DNA from: Castellaniella sp036379515
GTDB lineage: Bacteria > Pseudomonadota > Gammaproteobacteria > Burkholderiales > Burkholderiaceae_B
DNA length: 64,000 nt
Reading direction: 5' to 3'
Assembly: GCF_036379515.1 (NCBI RefSeq)
Contig: NZ_DASVGN010000033.1
Location: 1 to 64,000, forward strand
Shown here: piece after piece, positions 18,068-27,359 of the stretch
Position numbering within the stretch: the first letter of the stretch is position 1
How the letters are laid out: each line of letters opens with the position of its first letter
The notes under the pieces: generated by a model
The model's input: only the letters and a program-made list of their open reading frames with translations
Database searches by the model: none
Told to the model about the DNA's origin: nothing
Translations under genes and position numbers: made by a program

Positions 18068-18882
18068 AAATTTCTGTCGTCACGATCTCGTTCAACCAGG
18101 CCCGCTATTTGAAGCAGGCATTGGATTCCGTCCTGCAGCAGGATCACCCGGATTTCGAATATATCGTCGTGGATCCGGGCTCTACCGATGGCAGCCGCGA
18201 TCTGATCCTGTCGTACCAAGACCGGATCGAGCACATTCTCTTCGAACCAGACGACGGGCCGGCCGACGGCTTGAACAAGGGGTTTTCTGTGGCCAACGGA
18301 GAAATATTCTGCTTCGTCAACTCAGACGACTACCTGCTCCCGGGGGCACTGTCCAAGGCCGCCCAATACTTCACAACGCACCCGGGTGTCGATGTCCTGT
18401 CTGGCAACGCCTGGGTCATCGACGACACTGGGGCCTGCATCAACCGGTTCCACTCGCGGCGTTTTTCGCTATGGATGTGCGCCTACGGGGCAGCTACCCT
18501 GGCCCAGCAATCCACCTTCTTCCGGGCTGGCCCCTTTCAGAAGCTGGGTGGATTCAACACAAAAAACCGGGTTGCCTGGGATGGCGAACTGTGGATCGAC
18601 CTTGCACTTGCAGGGGCGCGCTTTGCGAGAACGCCGGATTACCTCTCAGCGTTCCGCGTCTACAGCGGTAGCATTACCGGTTCCGGGCGCCTGCGCGAGG
18701 CCTATGAACGATACACTGGCGACATGTTCCAGAAGGTCATGGGTCGAAGCCCCGCACCGCGAGACCGATACCTTCGCATTGGTGCCAAGGCACTTGAATA
18801 CCTGACGCAGCCCATCATCTTCAAGGATAGGTTGCGCCTGGGGCCCACCACACCTAGAACCAACGAGCGTCCTGGCTCTTGA
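18064..18882 (+). CDS. glycosyltransferase family 2
   Basis: 272-residue GT-A transferase with the family opening KISVVTISFNQARYLKQALDSVL and the metal-binding region ending in FVNSDDYLLPGAL. I assign a GTG start at 18064 because it overlaps the polymerase TGA as GTGA, and the GT2 core begins immediately after; no ATG lies at a suitable place. Similar in type to colanic-acid WcaA-like and related enzymes that read sugars from nucleotide donors on the cytoplasmic face. Donor and acceptor are unknown. Confidence 0.85.
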   Translation: MKISVVTISFNQARYLKQALDSVLQQDHPDFEYIVVDPGSTDGSRDLILSYQDRIEHILFEPDDGPADGLNKGFSVANGEIFCFVNSDDYLLPGALSKAAQYFTTHPGVDVLSGNAWVIDDTGACINRFHSRRFSLWMCAYGAATLAQQSTFFRAGPFQKLGGFNTKNRVAWDGELWIDLALAGARFARTPDYLSAFRVYSGSITGSGRLREAYERYTGDMFQKVMGRSPAPRDRYLRIGAKALEYLTQPIIFKDRLRLGPTTPRTNERPGS

Positions 18883-18894
18883 CATCATCGGGGC

Positions 18895-20103
18895 ATGACA
18901 TTGAAAATCCTGCACGTGATTTCGTCGGTCGCCACCCGCTCTGGCGGCCCGGCAACCGTATTGTCACAGCTCTCGCGCCAACAGGCCTGCGACGGGCATC
19001 AGGTCACCCTCTGCACCACCAATCGGGATGCCCCTTCCGGGTTGCTCCCGGTGCCCTGCAACGTTCCCGTTGTCCGCGACGGGGTCACTACCTGGCATTT
19101 TGCTGCCCAGTCATTCCCTTTGCGCTTCTCGCGCGCCATGGCCCTGTGGCTGCACACCAACATCCGTGAATTCGACATCGTCCACATCCACGGCCTGTAC
19201 CGTTTTCCCACGACCTTCGCCGCATGGTGTGCGCGGCGCTCAAAGACGCCCTACCTGATCTGCCCGCACGGTTCTCTCGACCCATTTCTCCACCAGCAAA
19301 GCCACTACAACCTAGCCCTCAAGCGGCTCTATGAGCAGTTCTTCGATCGCCCCAATCTGAACGGCGCATCGGCCATCCTCTATACGGCCGAAGAAGAACG
19401 ACAGAAGGCATCTGCGCTGAAGCTCACAGCACAGGCCGTCGTCGTCCCCAACGGCCTTGCCTGGGACGACTACGAGACGCTGCCGCCCGCTGGTGGCTTC
19501 CGTGCCAAGGTGGGCATCCCCGAGCATGCACCCCTCGTGCTGTTCCTGGGGCGCATCAACTTCAAGAAGGGGCTGGACCTGCTGGTGCCAGCCTTTGCCC
19601 AAGTGCTGCGCACCGTACCCGACGCGCAGCTCGCCATCGTGGGCCCCGACAACGAAGGATACGGTCGCGACGTCCGCCACTGGTGCGACAAACAGGGCAT
19701 ACGGTCCCATACCACTTTCGTGGACCATCTGGACCCCGAGTCTGTCCGGCAAGCCTACGTGGATGCGGACGTTTTCGTGCTCCCGTCCTACTCCGAGAAT
19801 TTCGGCATGACAGTCGCAGAAGCCATGGCGTGCCGCTGTCCAGTGGTGATTTCCGACCAGGTCAATATCTGGCGTGAAGTGAAGCGTGCCGGCGCAGGCC
19901 GGGTCACGCGACTGGACATCCCCGCGATTGCCAATGCCCTCACTGCATTACTGTGCAGCGACGAAGACACGCTGCGCACCATGGGAGAAGCCGGCCGCAC
20001 GCTGGTAAAACAACAATACACCTGGGCCCAGATCAGCCAGCAACTGACACGGGTCTACGAAACCCTTTCTTCACGTACCCAGGTGAACCAAGATGGCCCA
20101 TGA
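18895..20103 (+). CDS. glycosyltransferase family 4
   Basis: 402 residues, GT-B fold. N-terminal acceptor domain begins KILHVISSVATRSGGPATVLSQL; the C-terminal donor domain carries LVLFLGRINFKKGLDLLVPAF and the EX7E signature in PSYSENFGMTVAEAMACRCPVV. Follows the GT2 gene by 12 nt and overlaps the next GT2 gene by 11 nt, so it is part of the same operon. Likely adds a sugar to the colanic-acid-like repeat; specificity is not readable. Confidence 0.9.
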   Translation: MTLKILHVISSVATRSGGPATVLSQLSRQQACDGHQVTLCTTNRDAPSGLLPVPCNVPVVRDGVTTWHFAAQSFPLRFSRAMALWLHTNIREFDIVHIHGLYRFPTTFAAWCARRSKTPYLICPHGSLDPFLHQQSHYNLALKRLYEQFFDRPNLNGASAILYTAEEERQKASALKLTAQAVVVPNGLAWDDYETLPPAGGFRAKVGIPEHAPLVLFLGRINFKKGLDLLVPAFAQVLRTVPDAQLAIVGPDNEGYGRDVRHWCDKQGIRSHTTFVDHLDPESVRQAYVDADVFVLPSYSENFGMTVAEAMACRCPVVISDQVNIWREVKRAGAGRVTRLDIPAIANALTALLCSDEDTLRTMGEAGRTLVKQQYTWAQISQQLTRVYETLSSRTQVNQDGP

Positions 20104-20998
20104 GAAGGACCTCACCATCGTCATCCTGACCTTCAACGAAGCGATCCACATCGCGCGCTGCCTGAAAAGTGCCCAACAGGTAGCGGCCGATATCTTCGTC
20201 GTGGATTCGTATTCGACCGATACCACAATCGCACAGGCAGAATCCCTGGGCGCACGCGTCTGGCAACACACATTCGAGAATCACGCCGCGCAATTTGCCT
20301 GGGCACTGGCCGAATTGCCCATCAAGACCGAGTGGGTCATGCGAGTGGATGCGGATGAGGTCATCAGCCCCACGCTCGCGACCAACATCGGCCGTCAACT
20401 AAGCCAGGCCACCACAGGCGTGAACGGATTCCTGGTGCGTCGTCACGTCACATTCATGGGGAACCCGATTCGCCATGGAAACTTCCCGCAATGGGTACTC
20501 AAAATCTGGCGGCGGGGAGAAGGGGCAATAGAGCAGCGCTGGATGGACGAGCACATGATGCTGAAATCCGGCCGAGCCCTGCGTATTCAGGGGGACTTTG
20601 TCGACGACAACCTGAATTCCGTCACCTGGTGGACGGCCAAGCACAACGCTTATGCCTCGCGTGAAGCCGTGGATCTGCTGAACGCCCGCTACGCGTTCCT
20701 TCCCAAGGCTGCGGCCGCCGACACGCTGAGCGACTATGCCCGAGCCAAACGCTGGATGAAGAACCACCTGTACGCGCACCTGCCCCTGGGGTTGCGTGCG
20801 CTGGCCTATTTTCTCTACCGAATGACCTTCCAATTAGGCATCCTGGACGGGCGCAACGGCTTTGCGTTCCACCTCCTGCAAGGGTTCTGGTATCGCTACC
20901 TCGTCGACACCAAGGTACGGGAAGTTACCCAGGCGATGAAACGGGAACACATCGACTGTGTGGCGGCCATCCACAAGGTCTTGGGAATTCGTCTATGA
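20093..20998 (+). CDS. glycosyltransferase family 2, WaaE-like
   Basis: 301 residues. Opening LTIVILTFNEAIHIARCLKS, the Asp motif DSYSTDTT and the metal site VMRVDADEVISP mark a GT2 enzyme of the WaaE/KdtX-like branch; the C-terminal third has amphipathic and hydrophobic helices (LGLRALAYFLYRMTFQLG) that anchor such enzymes to the inner membrane. Overlaps the preceding GT4 by 11 nt and the following acetyltransferase gene by 4 nt (ATGA). Probably one of the four transferases building the first cluster's repeat unit. Confidence 0.85.
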   Translation: MAHEKDLTIVILTFNEAIHIARCLKSAQQVAADIFVVDSYSTDTTIAQAESLGARVWQHTFENHAAQFAWALAELPIKTEWVMRVDADEVISPTLATNIGRQLSQATTGVNGFLVRRHVTFMGNPIRHGNFPQWVLKIWRRGEGAIEQRWMDEHMMLKSGRALRIQGDFVDDNLNSVTWWTAKHNAYASREAVDLLNARYAFLPKAAAADTLSDYARAKRWMKNHLYAHLPLGLRALAYFLYRMTFQLGILDGRNGFAFHLLQGFWYRYLVDTKVREVTQAMKREHIDCVAAIHKVLGIRL

Positions 20999-21591
20999 AG
21001 AAGCCCATCATCCAGGACAACAACCCATTCCTGGGCCCCTCCTTCACCCTGTCGAACCGCATCCTGCGACAGTGCTGGAACCTCGTCTATGTCCTGATCT
21101 TCCGATGCAGCCCCAGGCCCCTGCATGCGTGGCGCGCGGCGTTACTTCGGCTCTTTGGTGCAAAGCTGGGAGTGGGGTGTCATATCTACCCCAGGGCAAA
21201 AATCTGGGCCCCATGGAATCTGACACTGGGCCACCACGTGGGCATTGCCGACGGCGTCACCCTGTACAACATGGACACGATCCAGATAGGCGACTTTGCA
21301 GTCATCTCCCAGGGCGCCCACTTGTGTGGCGGCACACATGACTACGAAAGCGAAAACTTCCAGCTGATTGCACAACCCATCGTCATCGGAGCCTACGCCT
21401 GGATCTGCGCCGAAGCCTTCATCCACCCCGGCGTTGTCATCCCGGAGGGCACCGTCGTAGGCGCCCGCGCAGTGGTGACACGCAGCCTGCCCCACGAATG
21501 GTCGGTATACGCCGGGCACCCCTGCCAAGAGATCAAGAAGCGGACCCGACACGTGACCCGTCACGCAGCCAAGGCGCAGGTCTCCTCATGA
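20995..21591 (+). CDS. WcaF-like sugar O-acetyltransferase
   Basis: 198 residues of left-handed beta-helix (hexapeptide repeat) acetyltransferase. The N-terminal part (NPFLGPSFTLSNRILRQCWNLVYVLIFR) and the order of hexapeptides (GCHIYPRAKIWAPWNLTLGHH, then GVVIPEGTVVGARAVVTRSL) match the colanic-acid WcaF type, with the catalytic His likely in GGTHDYES. It would O-acetylate a sugar of the repeat from acetyl-CoA. Start overlaps the previous gene's stop (ATGA) and its own TGA overlaps the start of the next gene (ATGA). Confidence 0.88.
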   Translation: MKKPIIQDNNPFLGPSFTLSNRILRQCWNLVYVLIFRCSPRPLHAWRAALLRLFGAKLGVGCHIYPRAKIWAPWNLTLGHHVGIADGVTLYNMDTIQIGDFAVISQGAHLCGGTHDYESENFQLIAQPIVIGAYAWICAEAFIHPGVVIPEGTVVGARAVVTRSLPHEWSVYAGHPCQEIKKRTRHVTRHAAKAQVSS

Positions 21592-22823
21592 GGTTCCTAC
21601 TCGTTTCCATCAACCATGCGCCCGAACCCATCGGCATCGGCAAATACAACGGCGAGCTTGCGCGCTGGCTGGCCGACCAAGGGCACCAGGTCCACGTGGT
21701 CACGGCGCAGCCCTATTACCCTCGGTGGCAAATCTATCCCGGCTTTCGCGCGTGGCGCTATTCGACGCAACGCGAGGCCACAGGCATCACGATCTACCGC
21801 TGCCCTCTCTACATCCCGAAAAAGCCCTCCACCCTGAGGCGCATTGCGCACCTGTTGAGCTTCGCGCTTTCGTCCCTGCCCAGGCTGCTCCAGCAGTGGG
21901 CCTGGAAGCCGGAGGTGGTGATGGTGGTCGTCCCTACCTTGTTTTGCGCACCCCAGGCTGCGCTCCTGGCACGCCTGTCCGGAGCGCTCTCAATCATCCA
22001 CATCCAGGATTTCGAGGTTGACGCGCTGTTCGGTCTAGAAATGGCAAAAGGCGGGCTCGCCCACCGAACGGCAGCCTTGTTCGAGCGTTTTGTCTTGCAG
22101 CGATTTGACCGAATTTCGACGATTTCGCCCGGCATGCTAAGACGGGCAGAAGACAAAGGTACCCCCCACAGCCGCCTGCTGTATTTGCCAAACTGGTCGG
22201 AACCTGGCCTTTTCCAGGACGCCGAGCGCTCACCCGCCTTGCTACGACGACTCGGTGTCGATCCATCCCGGCGCATCATCCTGTACGCCGGAAACCTTGG
22301 AGAAAAGCAAGGCCTGGACGTCATCATTGACTGTGCCCGTCACTTCCAGGGCGACCCCAGCATCGCCTTTCTGATCGTCGGCAACGGGACCGGCAAGGCC
22401 AGGCTTCAGGATCTGATCGAGCGCAGCAGACTGAACGACATTACCCTTGCTCCCTTGCAAGAAAGCCATGACCTGCCTGCACTGCTGGCCTCGGCAGACT
22501 GCCACCTAGTGATCCAGAAGCCGGGCGTTGCCGACGCCGTGATGCCTTCAAAGCTTACAAACATCCTTGCCGTTGGTGGCAATGCAGTGATCACCGCCGA
22601 TCCAGGCACGAGCCTGGGCGACCTTTGCGCGAATTTTCCTGGCATCGCCACACAAGTAACCCCCGGATCGGCTTCGGCTCTGATACAAGGCATCCGTGCT
22701 GCCCTGGACCTGCCCCGCCGTAACCTTATCGCTCAAAACTACGCACGGGAACACCTTTCAAAGGACAAGATACTGCATCACTTCTTTAGCGAGATTCTTG
22801 ACGGCGCAATACTCAAACACTAG
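21588..22823 (+). CDS. WcaI-like glycosyltransferase (family 4)
   Basis: 411 residues, GT-B fold. The N-terminus MRFLLVSINHAPEPIGIGKYNGE and HVVTAQPYYPRWQIYPGF is diagnostic of the colanic-acid WcaI group; the donor domain has ILYAGNLGEKQGLDVII and ends with a GVADAVMPSKLTNILAVGG segment. Start set at 21588 because of the ATGA overlap with the acetyltransferase stop; the frame extends upstream to 21498 without support. Last gene of the plus-strand operon; it converges with the minus-strand FkbM gene with only 9 nt between stops and no visible terminator. Confidence 0.9.
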   Translation: MRFLLVSINHAPEPIGIGKYNGELARWLADQGHQVHVVTAQPYYPRWQIYPGFRAWRYSTQREATGITIYRCPLYIPKKPSTLRRIAHLLSFALSSLPRLLQQWAWKPEVVMVVVPTLFCAPQAALLARLSGALSIIHIQDFEVDALFGLEMAKGGLAHRTAALFERFVLQRFDRISTISPGMLRRAEDKGTPHSRLLYLPNWSEPGLFQDAERSPALLRRLGVDPSRRIILYAGNLGEKQGLDVIIDCARHFQGDPSIAFLIVGNGTGKARLQDLIERSRLNDITLAPLQESHDLPALLASADCHLVIQKPGVADAVMPSKLTNILAVGGNAVITADPGTSLGDLCANFPGIATQVTPGSASALIQGIRAALDLPRRNLIAQNYAREHLSKDKILHHFFSEILDGAILKH

Positions 22824-22832
22824 AAGCCTCTG

Positions 22833-23561
22833 CTACGCGAATTCGCGCCGCAGGAATATTCCATCCAGCTGCAATGACTGCCCCGTCCGCCGATCGACAA
22901 AACCCTGCTGAAGCGTCCAGAGGACGAACCCTTCGTCTTCAAGCCGGCCAATGACCTCCCGCCACAGCCTCTGCCCCTCATATAGAGGGACCATCGACAA
23001 TTCAAGATAGACGCCCCGCGCCCGCTTGAGCGCTTCAGCAGCGCCGTCAAGCACCTGCCATTCGAAACCCTGCGTATCTATCTTGATGAACGGCCGGGAC
23101 TCCGGGCCCGTATAGCGATCAGCCACCGAGTCCAGCCGTACCAGGGGTGTACGCTCCACGGCGACGTACGCTGATTCTGCAGCCGCCGCGAGATGCGTCG
23201 CCAGGATCGGCAACACCGACGAAGACAGAGAATTACCGGAGACGTTGATGTCGATCTCGCCATCCCTGTCGCCCACCGCTGCACGCTCATGAACGACCCA
23301 GGCAGGGTCGCTTCTCGCGGCATCAGCCAGTTGGTCATGTGCACTCGAAAGCGGTTCAAAACTGATGATCTGCCCTTCGAAACCCGTTGCACGCAATTCC
23401 CACGCGAACTGCCCTACGTTTGCACCGATATCAAAAACGAGATTGGATTTGGTATGCGTTAACGCAGCCAAAAGCTGAGCACTTGAATTATTCGCAACGT
23501 TTAGGCGATGAAGCTCCCACCCGCGAGATCTCATCAGGTCCTTGACAAGTTTTTTTATCAT
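22833..23561 (-). CDS. FkbM-family methyltransferase (first)
   Basis: 242 residues. The SAM-binding motif NLVFDIGANVGQFAWELRA begins near residue 40, and the FkbM signature PFIKIDTQGFEWQVLDGA is near residue 170. FkbM enzymes O-methylate sugars or lipids; within a glycan locus the target is presumably a sugar hydroxyl of the repeat unit. It is the last gene of the long minus-strand unit, 27 nt after the WbpM/PglF-like dehydratase. One of three FkbM genes here (others at 37685-38488 and 43961-44772). Confidence 0.88.
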   Translation of the reverse strand: MIKKLVKDLMRSRGWELHRLNVANNSSAQLLAALTHTKSNLVFDIGANVGQFAWELRATGFEGQIISFEPLSSAHDQLADAARSDPAWVVHERAAVGDRDGEIDINVSGNSLSSSVLPILATHLAAAAESAYVAVERTPLVRLDSVADRYTGPESRPFIKIDTQGFEWQVLDGAAEALKRARGVYLELSMVPLYEGQRLWREVIGRLEDEGFVLWTLQQGFVDRRTGQSLQLDGIFLRREFA

Positions 23562-23588
23562 GTTCTGGTTTTCCAGGAAGCAAGCCGT

Positions 23589-25475
23589 CTACACGGGGCT
23601 GGGCCGGTTCACCTCAAATGGCTTCCCACCCATTCCGCTCACGTTCAATGTGACGTCGTCGGCTGGATGATACTCTGGCACCCACCGTTGCAGTATTGTG
23701 CGCACAACCTCGTCATTCACCGGTGGTCGATCCACCCATGTCTTCATCGCACCGTACAGCCCCTCAGGCACCGGGCGAGAACGCGCAATCCGCAGTTTGT
23801 CATGCGGGGTAGGCAATGTTTCCTCTGCATCCGCCAAGAGCTCCTCATAGAGCTTCTCTCCTGGCCTCAACCCCGTGAACTCGATGTGAATCTCATCTTC
23901 AGTAAACCCCGACAGACGGATCATGTTGCGCGCCAGGTCCACGATCTTCACAGGCTGTCCCATATCCAGCACAAAGATCTCCCCACCTTCACCCATCGCC
24001 GCAGCCTGCAGCACAAGTTGCGCAGCCTCCGGGATGGACATGAAGTACCGATTGATGTCGGGGTGCGTGACGGTCACCGGCCCCCCATGCGCAATCTGGG
24101 ACTGAAACTTCGGGATCACGCTGCCAGTACTGCCCAGCACGTTGCCAAACCGGACCACATGGAACCGCGTCGTCCCCGGACCATTCTGCAGCACCTCACA
24201 AATCATCTCTGCCACGCGCTTGGTGGCCCCCATCACATTGGTCGGGTTCACCGCCTTGTCGGTAGAAATCATCACAAAACGCTCAACGCCAGCGTCGCGC
24301 GCCGCACGCGCGACCACCAGAGTCCCCGCAATGTTGTTGCGCACCGCCTGCCAGGCATTATCGATTTCCATGAGCGGCACATGCTTGTATGCCGCCGCGT
24401 GAAACACGATCTGCGGCCGGTATTCAGCAAACACCTGCTCGATGCGCCCTTTGTCCTTTACGTCACCCGCAAGGCGAACAATCGGAACCTCTGGCCGGTG
24501 TTCACCGAACCATTGCTCGATCATGTACAAGGCAAACTCACTGGCCTCCAGCAAGACTACGCTAGCCGGATCGAAGCGCGACAGCTGGCGGCACAGCTCG
24601 CTGCCAATCGACCCACCAGCCCCGGTCACCAGAACTCGCTTTCCCCGCAGCATGGACTGGACATTGTCACTGTCGATGCGCACTGACTGGCGACCAAGCA
24701 AGTCCTCGATCCTGACCGGGCGCATCACGTTGATGGCGACGCGCCCGCTCATGAGCTCTGCCAACCCCGGGATAGTAAAGAGTGCCGCACCCGCGTCAAC
24801 TGCCAACTTCGTCACAGCCTGCAGGACTTCAGCCGATGCCGAGGGCATCGCCAAAATCACGTGCCGCGCTGTGTGCCGCGCCAGCACAGCAGGCAGATCC
24901 GGCGTCGATCCTTCGACACGGCAACCCACCAGTTCCAGGCCCCGCTTACGCCGATCGTCATCCACCAGTGCAACAACCTGCCAGTCGGCGCTGCGTGCAA
25001 GCTCGCGCAGAAGCATGGCACCCGCAGTGCCCGCCCCGACCACCACCACAGGCTTACGGCGGCCGTCCGACACCGGAACCAGCTGCGACTCCCTCCACAA
25101 GCGCCAGGCGATGCGCCCGCCCCCCATGAAAAGCAACAGCAACACCGGATACAAGATGGCGATGGAACGAGGGATTAAAAGGCGGCTACCACCGAACGCC
25201 GTCAGTGCGAACACCGCAACTGTCGATACCATCACTGCCCGCACGAGGCGCCTGAGATCCGGCAGACTCGCAAAACTCCACATCCCCCGGTAAAGCCCCG
25301 CCCAACGACAGGCGCCGAGCTGCACCCCCATGAGGATCAGCGCCCCGGCCACTATTTCCAGCTGAAACGCGCGCGGCCACTCCAGGTTGAAGCGCAACAG
25401 AAACGCCCCCACCCACGCCAGCACCACGGCCGCCAGATCAAAGGCGAACACCAGAAGCAAACGGAGATTCATCAA
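23589..25475 (-). CDS. UDP-N-acetylglucosamine 4,6-dehydratase, WbpM/PglF-like
   Basis: 628 residues: four membrane helices at the N-terminus, a first Rossmann domain with VVVVGAGTAGAMLLREL, and the catalytic SDR domain with VLVTGAGGSIGSELCRQL. The segment STDKAVNPTNVMGATKRVAEM shows the Met-x3-Lys in place of Tyr-x3-Lys that typifies the long WbpM/PglF branch. It makes the 4-keto-6-deoxy sugar from UDP-GlcNAc, the first step to bacillosamine or QuiNAc/FucNAc-type sugars. Next to it lie aminotransferase, acetyltransferase and PglC-like genes, which favours bacillosamine. The start could be 25475 or 25472 (MMNLRL). Confidence 0.92.
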   Translation of the reverse strand: MMNLRLLLVFAFDLAAVVLAWVGAFLLRFNLEWPRAFQLEIVAGALILMGVQLGACRWAGLYRGMWSFASLPDLRRLVRAVMVSTVAVFALTAFGGSRLLIPRSIAILYPVLLLLFMGGGRIAWRLWRESQLVPVSDGRRKPVVVVGAGTAGAMLLRELARSADWQVVALVDDDRRKRGLELVGCRVEGSTPDLPAVLARHTARHVILAMPSASAEVLQAVTKLAVDAGAALFTIPGLAELMSGRVAINVMRPVRIEDLLGRQSVRIDSDNVQSMLRGKRVLVTGAGGSIGSELCRQLSRFDPASVVLLEASEFALYMIEQWFGEHRPEVPIVRLAGDVKDKGRIEQVFAEYRPQIVFHAAAYKHVPLMEIDNAWQAVRNNIAGTLVVARAARDAGVERFVMISTDKAVNPTNVMGATKRVAEMICEVLQNGPGTTRFHVVRFGNVLGSTGSVIPKFQSQIAHGGPVTVTHPDINRYFMSIPEAAQLVLQAAAMGEGGEIFVLDMGQPVKIVDLARNMIRLSGFTEDEIHIEFTGLRPGEKLYEELLADAEETLPTPHDKLRIARSRPVPEGLYGAMKTWVDRPPVNDEVVRTILQRWVPEYHPADDVTLNVSGMGGKPFEVNRPSPV

Positions 25476-25485
25476 GTGGTAGCCC

Positions 25486-26661
25486 TTACGCAGTCGCCAT
25501 GGCCATCACTGCCCGCAGCGCCTCGCATGTCTGGTCGATGTGCTCAGCATTTAACGTAGGGTGCACGAGAAACATCAGGCTTGTCTCACCCAACTCCTGG
25601 GCGACCGACAGGCGCTGTGCGGGGCGATAGCCCGTGTCATCGAAAGCCTTTTCCTGATAGACCTCCGAGCATGACCCTGAGTAGGCAGGCACCCCTCGGT
25701 CCGTGATCGCCTGCATGATGCGATCACGCGTCCAACCGGGGGCCAACCTGAGCGGTTCCACAAACACATAACATTTGTATGCGGCATGATCCACGAAGTC
25801 CGGCACCACGGGTACGCGCAGCCCGGGCAACTGGTGCGCGCAATCCCAGATGCGGCGCGCATGAGCCAAGCGCGTCGAATGCCATTGATCCATGCGACGT
25901 AATTGAATGCGGCCGATCGCCGCTTCCACCTCGATCATCCGGCCGTTGGTCCCAAACGATTCGTGCAACCAGCGATAGCCTGCGGGATGCTCCCGTTCGT
26001 AGACGGCATCCCACGACTTGCCATGGTCTTTGTACGCCCACACGCGCTTCCACAGGGCCGTGTCATTGGTCGTGACCATACCGCCCTCACCGCCGGTAGT
26101 CATGATCTTGTCTTGGCAGAACGACCACGCACCTATGTCACCGATAGAACCCACCGGACGCCCCTTATACCGGGCACCATGTGCCTGGGCGCAGTCCTCA
26201 ATCACGAACAGGCCGCGTTCACGTGCCAGATCCATGATGGGATCCATATCGCAGGGCCAACCCGCCAAGTGGACGCAAATCACTGCCCGCGTACGCGGCG
26301 TCAACACCGCACGGATCGTATCAGCCGTGATGTTCTGAGAATCCGGATCGACATCCACGAACACCGGGGCAGCGCCCACATTGACTACACAGGATGCCGA
26401 CGCCAGAAACGTGCGCGGCGTGACGATAACCTCATCCCCTGGCCCGATACCCAACGCGCGCAGGGCCACGTCCAGCGCCACCGTGCCGTTGGCCAAGGCA
26501 ACCGCATGGCGCGTACCGACCCAGGCAGCAAATTCCTTTTCGAACTCGCGACACTCCTGACCCGTCCAGTAGTTCACACGGTTCGACAGGATGACGTCAC
26601 GGACCGCGTCAGCTTCTTCAGCAGTGAAGGAAGGCCAAGGAGGAAAGGGAGTATTCAGCAC
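25486..26661 (-). CDS. DegT/DnrJ/EryC1-family sugar aminotransferase (PglE-like)
   Basis: 391 residues, PLP-dependent enzyme that would put an amino group on C4 of the keto sugar made by the neighbouring dehydratase. Family marks: NYWTGQECREFEKEFA, VALANGTVALDVALRALGIGPGDEVIV, and the PLP lysine in SFCQDKIMTTGGEGGMV. Ends 10 nt before the dehydratase gene starts and begins 59 nt after the acetyltransferase stop. The gene order matches the pglF-E-D-C set of bacillosamine loci; the assignment to that pathway is by context. Confidence 0.9.
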   Translation of the reverse strand: MLNTPFPPWPSFTAEEADAVRDVILSNRVNYWTGQECREFEKEFAAWVGTRHAVALANGTVALDVALRALGIGPGDEVIVTPRTFLASASCVVNVGAAPVFVDVDPDSQNITADTIRAVLTPRTRAVICVHLAGWPCDMDPIMDLARERGLFVIEDCAQAHGARYKGRPVGSIGDIGAWSFCQDKIMTTGGEGGMVTTNDTALWKRVWAYKDHGKSWDAVYEREHPAGYRWLHESFGTNGRMIEVEAAIGRIQLRRMDQWHSTRLAHARRIWDCAHQLPGLRVPVVPDFVDHAAYKCYVFVEPLRLAPGWTRDRIMQAITDRGVPAYSGSCSEVYQEKAFDDTGYRPAQRLSVAQELGETSLMFLVHPTLNAEHIDQTCEALRAVMAMATA

Positions 26662-26720
26662 AACGGCATCCGGAAAATTCGAATCGCTATTGTATAAGGC
26701 CAGTCACGGGACAGCACGCG

Positions 26721-27359
26721 CTATGGTGTAGTTCGAATGGGCTTGGCGGGTACGCCGACCACGGTCAAACCGTCGGTCACATCAGACACGACAGCCGCAC
26801 CAGCTCCCACCACTACCCGAGGCCCAATGTTGACCCCCTGACGTACCACCGCACCAATGCCGACCCACGAAGAATCGCCGACATGTACCCCACCCGCCAA
26901 ATGTGCCCCGGGGCTAACATGCACGGCGTCACCCAGCACACAGTCATGATCTACCGTGCATGCCGTATTCAGGATGCTGCCTTGGCCAACCTTGGCATCG
27001 GCGTTGACCACCACCCCCGCCATGACGACAGTGCCTGATCCCAGAGACGCCGACGGTGACACAACCGCTGCAGGATGCACCAGCGAAACAACCGGAACGC
27101 CAAGCGCCTGCAACTGCCTGAGTTTTCTAGACCGTACGGAATTATTGCCGATCGCCACCACGACACCACCCAGCTCTTGCACCAGGCCAATCAAAACGTC
27201 TTGATTCCCACGAACGGGCCACCGAGCAATCTTTGTTTTGTCTGGTGCATCATCGAAGAAGAGGACCTGCTCCCACCCTGCTGCCAAGGCCACTTCTGCA
27301 ACAACCTTGCCATGACCACTTGCTCCAAGAATTCCGAGAGTGCGCTTAGATACGGTCAA
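26721..27359 (-). CDS. NeuD/PglD-family sugar N-acetyltransferase
   Basis: About 212 residues: N-terminal nucleotide-sugar binding domain opening TLGILGASGHGKVVAEVAL, then a left-handed beta-helix from about residue 95 (LVHPAAVVSPSASLGSGTVVM to VVGVPAKPIR) with the catalytic His in NTACTVDHDCVLG. It would acetylate the 4-amino group to give UDP-diacetylbacillosamine. I choose a TTG start at 27359: it overlaps the PglC-like TGA as TTGA, and GGAGGTGGAG lies directly upstream. The longer frame from an ATG at 27425 is fully inside the previous gene. Confidence 0.88.
   Translation of the reverse strand: MTVSKRTLGILGASGHGKVVAEVALAAGWEQVLFFDDAPDKTKIARWPVRGNQDVLIGLVQELGGVVVAIGNNSVRSRKLRQLQALGVPVVSLVHPAAVVSPSASLGSGTVVMAGVVVNADAKVGQGSILNTACTVDHDCVLGDAVHVSPGAHLAGGVHVGDSSWVGIGAVVRQGVNIGPRVVVGAGAAVVSDVTDGLTVVGVPAKPIRTTP

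Noticed and set aside
18660..18680. GCGGTAGC match resembling ops on the plus strand
   Set aside because: It lies in the middle of a glycosyltransferase gene and lacks the first GG of the element; a coding coincidence.
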